From Colwellia sp. MB3u-45 (lineage in GTDB: Bacteria > Pseudomonadota > Gammaproteobacteria > Enterobacterales > Alteromonadaceae): a DNA stretch of 64,000 nucleotides. Location of the stretch: the NCBI RefSeq assembly GCF_014077005.1, contig NZ_JACGVC010000049.1:310001-374000 (forward strand), in the 5' to 3' direction. Within the stretch, counting starts at the first letter, position 1, and each line of letters begins with the position of its first letter. Both the position numbers and the translations under genes were made by a program. This document shows positions 56,007 to 64,000 of the stretch, piece after piece. The notes beneath the pieces were generated by a model. The model was not told the DNA's origin. It saw only the letters and a list, made by a program, of their open reading frames with translations, and made no database searches.

Positions 56007-58634
56007 ATGAGTATGTATTTCTTGATATTTTCCGAATTCAGCAAAAGAATTTCCACCGCTTTAATTGCCATCATTTTACTTGCTATTGTTGTAAGCTTTG
56101 CTGGCCTTATTCATAATATTGACCAAAAAAACATCAGCGAACTAAATAGTGACGTTACTATTAATAGCAGCTATTACATTGATAAAACTAACAATACTGA
56201 CCTTAATAATGTCTTAAGTAATACTGACTTTATCGCTAGTAAATTAAATAGTATTCCTTATACATTAGCACAGCAAAGTTATTGGATAAAACTATCTCTG
56301 CATTATCCTATTGATAAAACATCGATAACTGCCAGCGCGCCAGAAAGCTTTATTCAAGATAGTGGCAACAAGCAACTAATATTGATGGCCGAACATAGTA
56401 TGCTTGATGTTTTTATCGTTTATCAACTAAACGCCTTAACCGCGCCAGAAGAAATTTATCATAAACGCGCCAACTCAAAAGAATTAAGCCAAAATGTTTA
56501 CCCTTATGCAAGACTACAACTGAATCAATTCGGCCATAGTGAATACCTGATAAAAGTGAAAAACTCTGGTCCTCCTAATATTCCTCTGCTGTTATTTACC
56601 CCGCAAGACTTCGAACAAAGAGTAATGCTATCTCAATTAATATATGGCGCATTTATCGGCATATTACTCATCATGGCAATATATAACTTAGTATTATTTT
56701 TTGCTGACAAAGATAAAGTTTATTTATTGTATATTGGTTACTTATTATCTGCTTTTGCAGCACTGTCCTCATTAACAGGTTATGGATATTTTCTTTTCTC
56801 CGACCAGGTAATGCAGTTACTCAATAAATATATTATCTTTACACATTTTTTACTGATTATTTTTTTACTGTTATTTACGGTTTATTTTTTACGTTATGAC
56901 CGTTTAAAACATTGGGCTTACAAATATTCACTTGTATTTAGTATTGTTCTAAGTTTATTAGGGCTATATTCTCTTTCACTCGACGAATTAACACAAATTA
57001 AACTTTTTTTCTCTCTGCAGCCAATATTTTACATTGTCACACTCTTCTTAATTCTTAACCGCTTGAAGCGGGATTTTTTATGGGCACGCTTTTACTTCTT
57101 GTCCTGGTTGCCCTTATTAATTGGCGGTGTTATTCAACCTATGGTGCTGCTTAATCAGCTTGAATATAGCTTTTTAACGGGTAATGCACTCCTATTTGCC
57201 ATCATGATTGAAGTAACTTTTATGTCATTTGCCTTAGCTGAGCGTATTCGCCGCAATGAGCAAGAAAAGCTAACTATGGTTGCCTACCACCAAAGTAACC
57301 ATTTACCGAGACAAACAAATTTAGACCATAAAATCAGTCAGCTAATAGAAGAAGGTAAGCAAGACTTTACCGTAATAGTGATCAAACCAGAGCAATTTCA
57401 CCGTATCGAACTGTATATCAATGAACAAATATGCATCCAATTCTTTCAACAGGTCTATCTAAAATTATCTTCATTGTTCAGGTTTAATGATGCTGTACTT
57501 AATATCACTGAGCAATTTGAGAAACTCTGCTATCTCGAAAATAGCAGCTTGGCTATCGTCATTGACAATTCACCTAACGAGCAAGATATAGCACTATTTG
57601 TTAACTCAATTCAGCAAGCCGTTCGTGATGTTTTTTATATTAAAGATCTCAAACTGCCATTATCCGCGTATGTGGGTTTAGCAAACTTTTCTGCTCATGA
57701 TAGCTCAAGTACAAGTATGATCAATAACGCGTCAATTGCCGCAAATAAAGCTGAGTTAACGCAAAATAAATGGGCTTACTTCACGCCAAAAGATAACCAA
57801 AGTAGTCCTTCATCAATACAGTTGGCCATTGACCTACAACAAGCAATAACAACGCAAGGGTTTGAGTTATTTCATCAACCACAGATCGATTTAAAAACCA
57901 ATAAAGTCTGTGGTAGTGAATGTTTAATTCGCTGGCAACATCCAACGCTTGGTCATGTTTCACCTGACATTTTTATTCCTGTCGCGGAAGATTTTGGTTT
58001 AATACCCTCATTAACCTTATGGGTAGTAGAAACCGCTTTGAGTCAACAAGCAGCACTAACCCAACATACGGGTCTCAATCACATGGTGTCTATCAACATC
58101 AGTGGTAAAGACCTTATTCAAGCAAATTTTATTGATGACATCACCAAGATAATTAATCGCAGTGATATTAAAGCAGAAAAAATCATTTTCGAATTAACAG
58201 AATCTGTTTCTTTTGCACAAAATAACATCGCAATAGAAACCATAGAAAACCTTATTAAACTAGGTATTACGATTAGTCTTGACGACTTTGGTACTGGCTA
58301 TGCTTCCATGTCGCAAATTAATCAGTTGCCGTTCCAAGAGTTAAAAGTAGACCGAGAATTTGTTGAAAATGTTTGTAGCAATAATAAACGTAAAGTTATT
58401 GCGGAAACTGCAGTAAAAATGGCAAAAGGGCTGGGCTTAGAAGTGGTTGCAGAAGGCATCAATAGCAGCTTAGATGAAGAAACTTTACGCAGTTTTGGTT
58501 GCGATATTGGCCAAGGTTATTACTATGCTAAACCTATGTCTTATGAGCAGTATTTAAGCTGGCTTAATAATTTATCTAATGGCCAAATACCAGCGAGCTT
58601 AGAGGGAGAATATATACCCGCTCCTCTTAAATAG
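56007..58634 (+). CDS. 7TM sensor with degenerate GGDEF and EAL domain
   Basis: An 875-residue membrane signalling protein. A signal anchor is followed by a periplasmic 7TMR-DISM-type sensor (to about residue 205) and seven membrane helices (about 210-410). A GGDEF-like domain without a GGDEF motif (about 430-595) and a C-terminal EAL domain (about 610-860) come next. The EAL motif itself reads ECL (GSECLIRW). Catalytic positions are otherwise kept: SINISGKDL, FELTESVSF, SLDDFGTGYASM, LKVDREFVE, VVAEGI and GQGYYYAKP. It is probably an active c-di-GMP phosphodiesterase responding to an external ligand. No partner gene is adjacent. Confidence 0.88.
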   Translation: MSMYFLIFSEFSKRISTALIAIILLAIVVSFAGLIHNIDQKNISELNSDVTINSSYYIDKTNNTDLNNVLSNTDFIASKLNSIPYTLAQQSYWIKLSLHYPIDKTSITASAPESFIQDSGNKQLILMAEHSMLDVFIVYQLNALTAPEEIYHKRANSKELSQNVYPYARLQLNQFGHSEYLIKVKNSGPPNIPLLLFTPQDFEQRVMLSQLIYGAFIGILLIMAIYNLVLFFADKDKVYLLYIGYLLSAFAALSSLTGYGYFLFSDQVMQLLNKYIIFTHFLLIIFLLLFTVYFLRYDRLKHWAYKYSLVFSIVLSLLGLYSLSLDELTQIKLFFSLQPIFYIVTLFLILNRLKRDFLWARFYFLSWLPLLIGGVIQPMVLLNQLEYSFLTGNALLFAIMIEVTFMSFALAERIRRNEQEKLTMVAYHQSNHLPRQTNLDHKISQLIEEGKQDFTVIVIKPEQFHRIELYINEQICIQFFQQVYLKLSSLFRFNDAVLNITEQFEKLCYLENSSLAIVIDNSPNEQDIALFVNSIQQAVRDVFYIKDLKLPLSAYVGLANFSAHDSSSTSMINNASIAANKAELTQNKWAYFTPKDNQSSPSSIQLAIDLQQAITTQGFELFHQPQIDLKTNKVCGSECLIRWQHPTLGHVSPDIFIPVAEDFGLIPSLTLWVVETALSQQAALTQHTGLNHMVSINISGKDLIQANFIDDITKIINRSDIKAEKIIFELTESVSFAQNNIAIETIENLIKLGITISLDDFGTGYASMSQINQLPFQELKVDREFVENVCSNNKRKVIAETAVKMAKGLGLEVVAEGINSSLDEETLRSFGCDIGQGYYYAKPMSYEQYLSWLNNLSNGQIPASLEGEYIPAPLK

Positions 58635-58886
58635 GCAACTTTTTGCAAATCAATAAAAGATTAGTTAAAAGGCATGGATAATGAAGGTAGAGCGAGATAG
58701 GGTTGCACCGCCAGGAAGAGTTATTCTCGACGGCTGCACCCTGTATTAACTTAATCACCGACAGCGATATAGACATATGGTTGAAATCCATAACGCTGGA
58801 AATGGTCTTTATCTATTTGCCCTTAGCCAGGTAAGTGAGTAGTACAACAGTGATATTCCCATCAAAAAATTTCAGATTTTTTTTCG

Positions 58887-59786
58887 TTAAAACAATTGGT
58901 TTTCAAGTGTTTTACCATTAATAAGTTGAGTATAAGACCAATTATTGCTTGCTAAAGCCGTCAATAAATTCATTTCAATGCTTAGCTTACCTTGCTCATT
59001 ACTGATGGTAAGTAAGTATTCTTTATCTTGTGTCATAGCCACCTGACTAACCCCAGGAATTTGTAATATTACCGGTATAATTTCTGAATAAATTTGTTTC
59101 ATTCTCAGCGTTAAAAATCCAGCACTGTCATTATTATTCAGCGTTTGATGCTGTTTTAACTGACCATTATCGAGATAAAGCACCTGATCACATAGTCGCT
59201 CAAGTTCACTAAGATCATGAGAGCTTAAAATAAAGTTAACGTCGCTGGCATGCTCACTAACAATAGCGCGTATCTCTCTAGCATTAGCCGGGTCAAGCCC
59301 AGCGGTTGCTTCATCTAACATGACAATTTCCGGGCTACCTAATAAGGCTTGCGCTATGGTTGCGCGTTTTCGCATACCATGCGATAACTCACTTGGTAGG
59401 CTAGTTAACGCATCCGACAAACCTACCATGTCTAAAACCCTAGCCGTATCTTTTTTAGCTAACTTGTTGCTCATACCTTGTAAGCGAGCATAAAAGTTTA
59501 ATTGCATCGCAATCGTAAACCTAGGGTCTAGTTGCGCGTCTTGGGGCAAGGCTGACAAACGCCCAAACAGCGCTGAATTTCCAGGGGCATGTCCTAATAT
59601 ACTAATCTTGCCTGATGATGGCTGAATATAGCCACATAACAAGCTGAACAAAGTGGTTTTACCTGCACCATTAGGGCCTACTAAAGCCACTGGCGCACCT
59701 TTTTCTAAGGAAAACTCAACCTTGTTTAGGGCTGTTTTATCTCCATATCGTTTCGTGACGTGTTGAACATCGATAATTAAACTCAT
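58887..59786 (-). CDS. ABC transporter ATP-binding protein
   Basis: A 299-residue ATPase. Walker A is LVGPNGAGKTTLFSLL, the signature is LPSELSHGMRKRATIAQALL, and Walker B is EIVMLDEATAGLDPANAREI, with the H-loop in LSSHDLSELERL. A C-terminal ~80-residue extension follows, as in exporters of the Nod/ABC-2 class. Its first codons overlap the permease stop by 4 bp (ATGA), so it is translationally coupled. Substrate unknown. Confidence 0.9.
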   Translation of the reverse strand: MSLIIDVQHVTKRYGDKTALNKVEFSLEKGAPVALVGPNGAGKTTLFSLLCGYIQPSSGKISILGHAPGNSALFGRLSALPQDAQLDPRFTIAMQLNFYARLQGMSNKLAKKDTARVLDMVGLSDALTSLPSELSHGMRKRATIAQALLGSPEIVMLDEATAGLDPANAREIRAIVSEHASDVNFILSSHDLSELERLCDQVLYLDNGQLKQHQTLNNNDSAGFLTLRMKQIYSEIIPVILQIPGVSQVAMTQDKEYLLTISNEQGKLSIEMNLLTALASNNWSYTQLINGKTLENQLF

Positions 59787-60598
59787 AGTGATGCCCTCTT
59801 CATCAGGAAATGGCTGGTCATTAATAACAAAGCGGTCTGTATTAAAGGTAATAAATATTGGCTAGTAACCATGTTATTTTGCGATAAAATACTGCTTATT
59901 TGCTCACCTGGAAATAGCCAGTTTAGATAAAAAACTTGGCCAAATTGATATTGAATAAAAGCAAGCACCAAGGGGCCTAAAGCAAAAAATAATGTAGCGG
60001 CAACTATCGCCAGTCGCGCTGAATTAACCAAGTTATTAAGCAATGACATTAAGGCAATAAACGGCATAACAACAATTAATAATTCTAAAGATAATTTAGC
60101 ACCTATCTGTAGGCTGGCTGATAAAAGTGTTACATCTCGCACACTGGCTAATATAGTTGTCGCTATTGAGGTCAGCAATATTAATATCGCTATAATAAGC
60201 AGCTGACCTACATAACGCCCTAATACTAACTCGGCTCGAGTTGTTCTTAGGGTGATAAACCTTAATGTGCCACGATGCTTATCTGAACAAAACTGATCGC
60301 TACAGACCAATAAAGCAAAGCTTGGGAAAAAATATACCGCCACCAACCAATAAATAGCGTATTCAGCGACCGGCCAATCTAAAAGCGCCGTTAGTCCCAA
60401 AGCACCAAACAGTTGCGACGCCATGCTTTCAAATGAAGGCGAAATAACCATTGAAGACGCTGAGCCAACAAAATAATACAAGATAATAAACCAGATTGTG
60501 GCAAAGGCTGATAACGCCAATAAGCCACGCTTAGTGGTAAACAAACGTAAAAGTTCAAAAGTAACTAAGCACCAAATTCTCGAGCAACTTATCTTCAC
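59783..60598 (-). CDS. ABC-2 type transporter permease
   Basis: A 271-residue membrane protein with about six transmembrane segments (for example GLLALSAFATIWFIILYYFV and LVLGRYVGQLLIIAILILLT). The RGTLRFITLRTTRAELVLGR segment is typical of ABC-2 permeases. It starts with GTG and is cotranscribed with the ATPase gene. Divergent from the PEP-CTERM gene. The pair resembles exporters found near exosortase loci, but a link is not shown. Confidence 0.85.
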   Translation of the reverse strand: MKISCSRIWCLVTFELLRLFTTKRGLLALSAFATIWFIILYYFVGSASSMVISPSFESMASQLFGALGLTALLDWPVAEYAIYWLVAVYFFPSFALLVCSDQFCSDKHRGTLRFITLRTTRAELVLGRYVGQLLIIAILILLTSIATTILASVRDVTLLSASLQIGAKLSLELLIVVMPFIALMSLLNNLVNSARLAIVAATLFFALGPLVLAFIQYQFGQVFYLNWLFPGEQISSILSQNNMVTSQYLLPLIQTALLLMTSHFLMKRASL

Positions 60599-60831
60599 AT
60601 CACACCATAATAACTGTTATTTTTTAATAGATTAAAGTTAAAAGCAGTGAAATGCGAGTCATTAGTATAAATACCTTAAAATATTGTCAGCTTTTTTTAC
60701 AGTTCAAAAAAAACATAAACATAACTAACTGTAAGTAAAGAACAAAGTATATCGGCCTGCTTTTTGCTTAACGCGTTGTATATGTCGAAAATATTAATAT
60801 ACATTTAATAAAGAATTATAGGAGTAGATTA

Positions 60832-61635
60832 ATGAGGTATTCGTTCACAAGGCTAATGATGGCAGGATTGTTATTACTCTCTGGGCCTGCATTAGCAAGT
60901 ACCACAACCGCAGGTTTTGGTAACGTAATTGAAACAAGAAGTAACTTTAATCAGTTTGATGTTAACGTCGATGGCGTAACTATTAATGTCTCTGGCTGGT
61001 CTGATACCGCTAATTTATCAACCGATCGTAGTCAAGACAGTGCAATTAAACGCGCTGTAGATTTTGATAAATTTAATGGTGGTTGGTCTATGCAAAATCA
61101 AGACGAACAACATGGTGGTTACTGCAATACATACAGCCATTCTGCAGATAATTTTGGTACTTGTGGTTATAAAGACTATGACTTCTTTCTATTGTCTTTT
61201 TCTGAAGAAGTATCATTAGTCAGTGCAAGCTATAGCTGGATAGCAAAAAGTGCAAGCCAAACCCAAGTCAGTGTAGCAGCGTTAGATAATTCAGTGTTTA
61301 CTAATTCTAACAGTTTAAATAACAAAACTTGGGCTGGCTTAGCAAGTGGCCATACCCTAAAGTCAGATTATGCTCAAGTCGAAAATGCTAGTGGTTATTA
61401 CTCAAATTTTCATGGTGATACTCAGGACCAGTATTCAACTATGTGGTTAATTGGGGCATTAAATTCTGTATTTGGTGGTAATGCCGCATGGGAAGGTAAT
61501 GATGGAATGAAGCTATCTGGTATTTCTTTCAGCAAATCAGCTAGTGATCCAGCGCAAGTACCTGAGCCTAATACGATAGTCATGTTTTTAATCGCGTTAA
61601 TCTGCTTAACGCGTTTTGGTAAACGCCGCACTTAA
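60832..61635 (+). CDS. PEP-CTERM sorting-domain protein
   Basis: A 267-residue exported protein. The signal peptide is RLMMAGLLLLSGPALA. The C-terminus has the PEP-CTERM tripartite signal: the motif VPEPNTI, a transmembrane stretch (VMFLIALICLT) and a basic tail (RFGKRRT). Such signals are recognised by an exosortase, which processes the protein for export or surface attachment. The mature part is Ser/Asn/Gly-rich with FDKFNGGWSMQNQDEQHGGY and LASGHTLKSDYAQVENASGY. GGAG precedes the ATG and a strong terminator follows. Confidence 0.88.
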   Translation: MRYSFTRLMMAGLLLLSGPALASTTTAGFGNVIETRSNFNQFDVNVDGVTINVSGWSDTANLSTDRSQDSAIKRAVDFDKFNGGWSMQNQDEQHGGYCNTYSHSADNFGTCGYKDYDFFLLSFSEEVSLVSASYSWIAKSASQTQVSVAALDNSVFTNSNSLNNKTWAGLASGHTLKSDYAQVENASGYYSNFHGDTQDQYSTMWLIGALNSVFGGNAAWEGNDGMKLSGISFSKSASDPAQVPEPNTIVMFLIALICLTRFGKRRT

Positions 61636-61646
61636 CCCTGATCAAT

Positions 61647-61674
61647 AAAAAAGATGGCTGTGACCATCTTTTTT
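61647..61674 (+). terminator. Rho-independent terminator of the PEP-CTERM gene
   Basis: An 11-bp stem (AAAAAAGATGG / CCATCTTTTTT) with a 6-nt loop and T tract, 12 nt past the stop. It may work in both directions. Confidence 0.9.
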
Positions 61675-61761
61675 TCATTTCTGCTCGCGTATTATTTTTA
61701 CTAAAATTCTATTATAAAATTTTCAATATCAACACTACTTTTAAAGAAACCCGAGGTACTA

Positions 61762-64000
61762 TGCGCTATACCGTTTTAATATTGTCAATGATGGTCATTC
61801 CTTTTAGTTATGCCAGTTATGACTATGAAAAAGCCCACATCGCATTTAATGCCAGTGAAATAGAAGCGGCTTATATACATCTAAAAAATGCTTTAAAAAA
61901 TACGCCTGATGACTTACCCAGCCAATTATTAATGGCAAAAATACTACTACAACAGCATCATTACACTGACAGCGCGAGCTTATATCAAGAAGCGTTAAGC
62001 AATGGCGCCGACATCAATTTAATATTAAATGAATTAGCTAACGCATTGATGTTATCTAAACAATACCAACAAGTTATTGCATTAAACGACTTAGGGAAAT
62101 TAAATAACAACAACCACTTACAATGGTTATTATTAGCTGCTAATGCCTATAGTACTCTAGATAAAACAGAAAAAACCAACTCATATTTACAACAAGCCTA
62201 TGTGATAGCGCCTGATAATATTAAGGTACTACAAAGCCTCTCCACTCATTTTTTAGCGCAAAAAAAACACCTCCAAGCAAATGAAAAAATAACGCAGCTG
62301 TTATCTTTATTTCCTGAAGATGCAAAAGGTTGGTATTTGCAAGGGCAATTACACATAGCCAAATTTGAATATAAGCAGGCCTTAATCGCATTGGAAAAAG
62401 CCTATCAGCTTGCGCCATTAGACCCCTTTATTCAACGTACACTTGCCAATGTATATACTGGTGAAAATCGTATAAATGATGCTTTAAGCATTATTGATTT
62501 AGTGCTAAAAAATAGCCCTGAAGACCCCTTCGCACTATTACTAAAAAGCCGATTGCTATCAAATAGCCATCAAGAAGCAGAGTCTCGCTTAATTTTAGAC
62601 GACATCAGCAATCGCTTATCTTTACTGAGTGATGAAGACAAGCGAAGTAATCAGTCGTTGCTCTATGTCGCTAGTGTCAGTGCTTATGTCAAAGGGGATT
62701 TTGAGCTAGCACAAACACAACTGCAAGCTTATCTAAAGGATAATTCAGACGACTTATTTGCCATTAATTTACTGGTGTCTATTTATATAAGCCAAGGACA
62801 GTGGTCTAAAGCACAAACGACACTTGAAAATAAGCCGGCGTTAATTAAAAATGATCTAAAATTATCACTGCAGTTAGTTGAAATATACCTGAAAAAAAAT
62901 AAACTCTTTAAAGCTGAGCAAATGTTAAATAATTTGCCTGTTCACTTTCAAAAAACAGCTGACTACCTTCGTGCAGAAGCGCTATTGTTAACTCGTCTTA
63001 ACCAATCAACTAGCGCTTTAGCGTTACTTGATAGTGCGCTAAACCTAGATGCACATCCAAAATTACTGATCACCAAAGCGCTAATTTTAAAAGAAAATAA
63101 TAATATTGCTGCTGCAATGCTTATCGCAGATAACTTACTGATAACTGATGTAAACAATAGTGATTACTTAAAATTGAAATCTACACTGCTTTTAGCACAA
63201 AACAAATGGCTTGAAGCATTAACCATTATTGAACAAATTTTAGTGATAAAACCCAATGATTATACCAGCCTTTTCAATAAAGCTTCTGCCCTTGCCTTAG
63301 TGAATCAACTCGCGCCAGCGTTAACTATTTGTCATGACTTATTAGCACGCACACCCAATGCAAGTCAGGTATTAATATTGCAAGCAAAAATCAATCGAGA
63401 TTTGGGTGAAGTTGACCACGCCATTGCAACACTTGTTCAGCTGTTACAAAAAGAACAAAGCAATATCTCTGCATTGGAGACTTTGCTGTATATTTATATT
63501 AGCCAGCAAAAGAACATAGCGGCAATGAGTTTATTGGATCAATTAACCAAGTTAAGTTTTTTAAATCCTAAATATGTACGCTTAAAAGCGCAAGTTTACT
63601 TAGCCTTAAAAGATCAAGACAACAGCAACAAGCAAATAGATATATTATCGAGTTTGGCAAAATCTTCACAAGAATTTTATGCGTTAGCCGAACTTCAAGC
63701 TAAAGCAAACATGTTAGTCGCAAGTAAGGTGAGTCTTGAGCAAGCTCTTTCTACTATAGAGGGTAACTCAGCTGATAAACTTAACATTGAATTTGCGCTG
63801 GTTAATATAAATTTAATTTTGCAAGATTATGCTGTAAGCAACAAGCTTTTGAATAGCATTGAACAGCAACATCCAAAAAATAGTCTTACAGCACTACTTC
63901 GTGGCCATTATTATTATGCCCAACAACAATTTCTACCCGCTCAAGCGTATTACTTTAAAACCTTAATACTTGATAAGAAAAATACCCAAGCATTAATTAA
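61762..64000 (+). CDS. PrsT-like PEP-CTERM system TPR protein (3' end beyond window)
   Basis: The frame is open from the ATG at 61762 (GAGG ribosome-binding site) to the window end, at least 746 residues. A signal peptide (MRYTVLILSMMVIPFSYA) precedes repeated TPR units, for example YEKAHIAFNASEIEAAYIHL followed by KNALKNTPDDLPSQLLMAKI. Later units include ALEKAYQLAPLDPFIQRTLA and AEALLLTRLNQSTSALALLD. The arrangement fits the TPR proteins of PEP-CTERM/exosortase systems (PrsT type), usually 900 residues or more. It follows a PEP-CTERM substrate gene on the same strand, which supports the call. It may be periplasmic. Confidence 0.8.

Overview
The window is low-GC chromosomal DNA of a marine gammaproteobacterium. 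Several gene blocks point to Alteromonadales, most likely a Colwelliaceae-type genome (Colwellia/Thalassotalea relatives). These are pepN–nhaC–prc–proQ–yebR, an AcnD/PrpF-type methylcitrate operon, the classical rne/rluC–maf–yceD–rpmF–plsX–fab–pabC–mltG–tmk–holB–tatD neighbourhood, and a PEP-CTERM locus. The lineage call is inferred from gene order, protein flavour and composition; no 16S gene is present.

Layout. (1) 1–7.7 kb, minus strand: pepN (cut by the window edge), an NhaC antiporter, prc, proQ, a small unknown gene and a free-methionine-sulfoxide reductase. (2) 8.2–15.6 kb, minus strand: the propionate/methylcitrate operon, read gntR–prpB–prpC–acnD–prpF. Palindromic GTATTGTCGACAATAC-type operators lie at its head. 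(3) 15.7–31.5 kb: a nucleoside-gate transporter-like gene, then the fatty-acid and cell-envelope superoperon, in which the usual fabH is absent. maf is divergent from yceD, small orphan ORFs and a CBS protein follow, then rluC. (4) 32.1–38.4 kb: rne with a long low-complexity tail, a low-molecular-weight phosphatase, a frameshifted pseudogene, an IS1182-like remnant and htpX. (5) 38.7–46.1 kb: the glycerol regulon (glpD, glpR, glpK) and ilvD, separated by an IS256-like scar and followed by a tyrosine-recombinase scar. (6) 46.2–55.1 kb: an accessory region of small redox and detoxification genes: two ABM-domain proteins, a Tat-type dienelactone hydrolase, YnfA, a TetR regulator, an amine oxidase divergent from a GST–cupin pair, a DnaJ-related protein and a divergent SRAP protein. 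(7) 56–64 kb: a 7TM–EAL signalling protein, a two-gene ABC transporter, a PEP-CTERM substrate protein and the start of a large PrsT-like TPR protein that runs off the right edge.

How the genes work together. Region 2 is a self-contained propionyl-CoA to pyruvate + succinate pathway with its own GntR-type regulator. A near-identical operator upstream of glpD suggests a regulatory link between propionate and glycerol-3-phosphate use. Region 3 couples lipid synthesis (plsX, fabD, fabG, acpP, fabF), folate (pabC), murein (mltG), dTMP (tmk) and replication (holB). Region 5 is glycerol catabolism under GlpR. The clearest accessory signals are the operator-flanked amine oxidase/GST/cupin divergon, the PEP-CTERM/TPR pair, a cluster of decayed mobile elements between 36.6 and 46.1 kb, and a MITE-like palindromic repeat at 28.3 kb. 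I found no rRNA, tRNA, CRISPR array or intact insertion sequence, and no convincing new multi-gene defence system.
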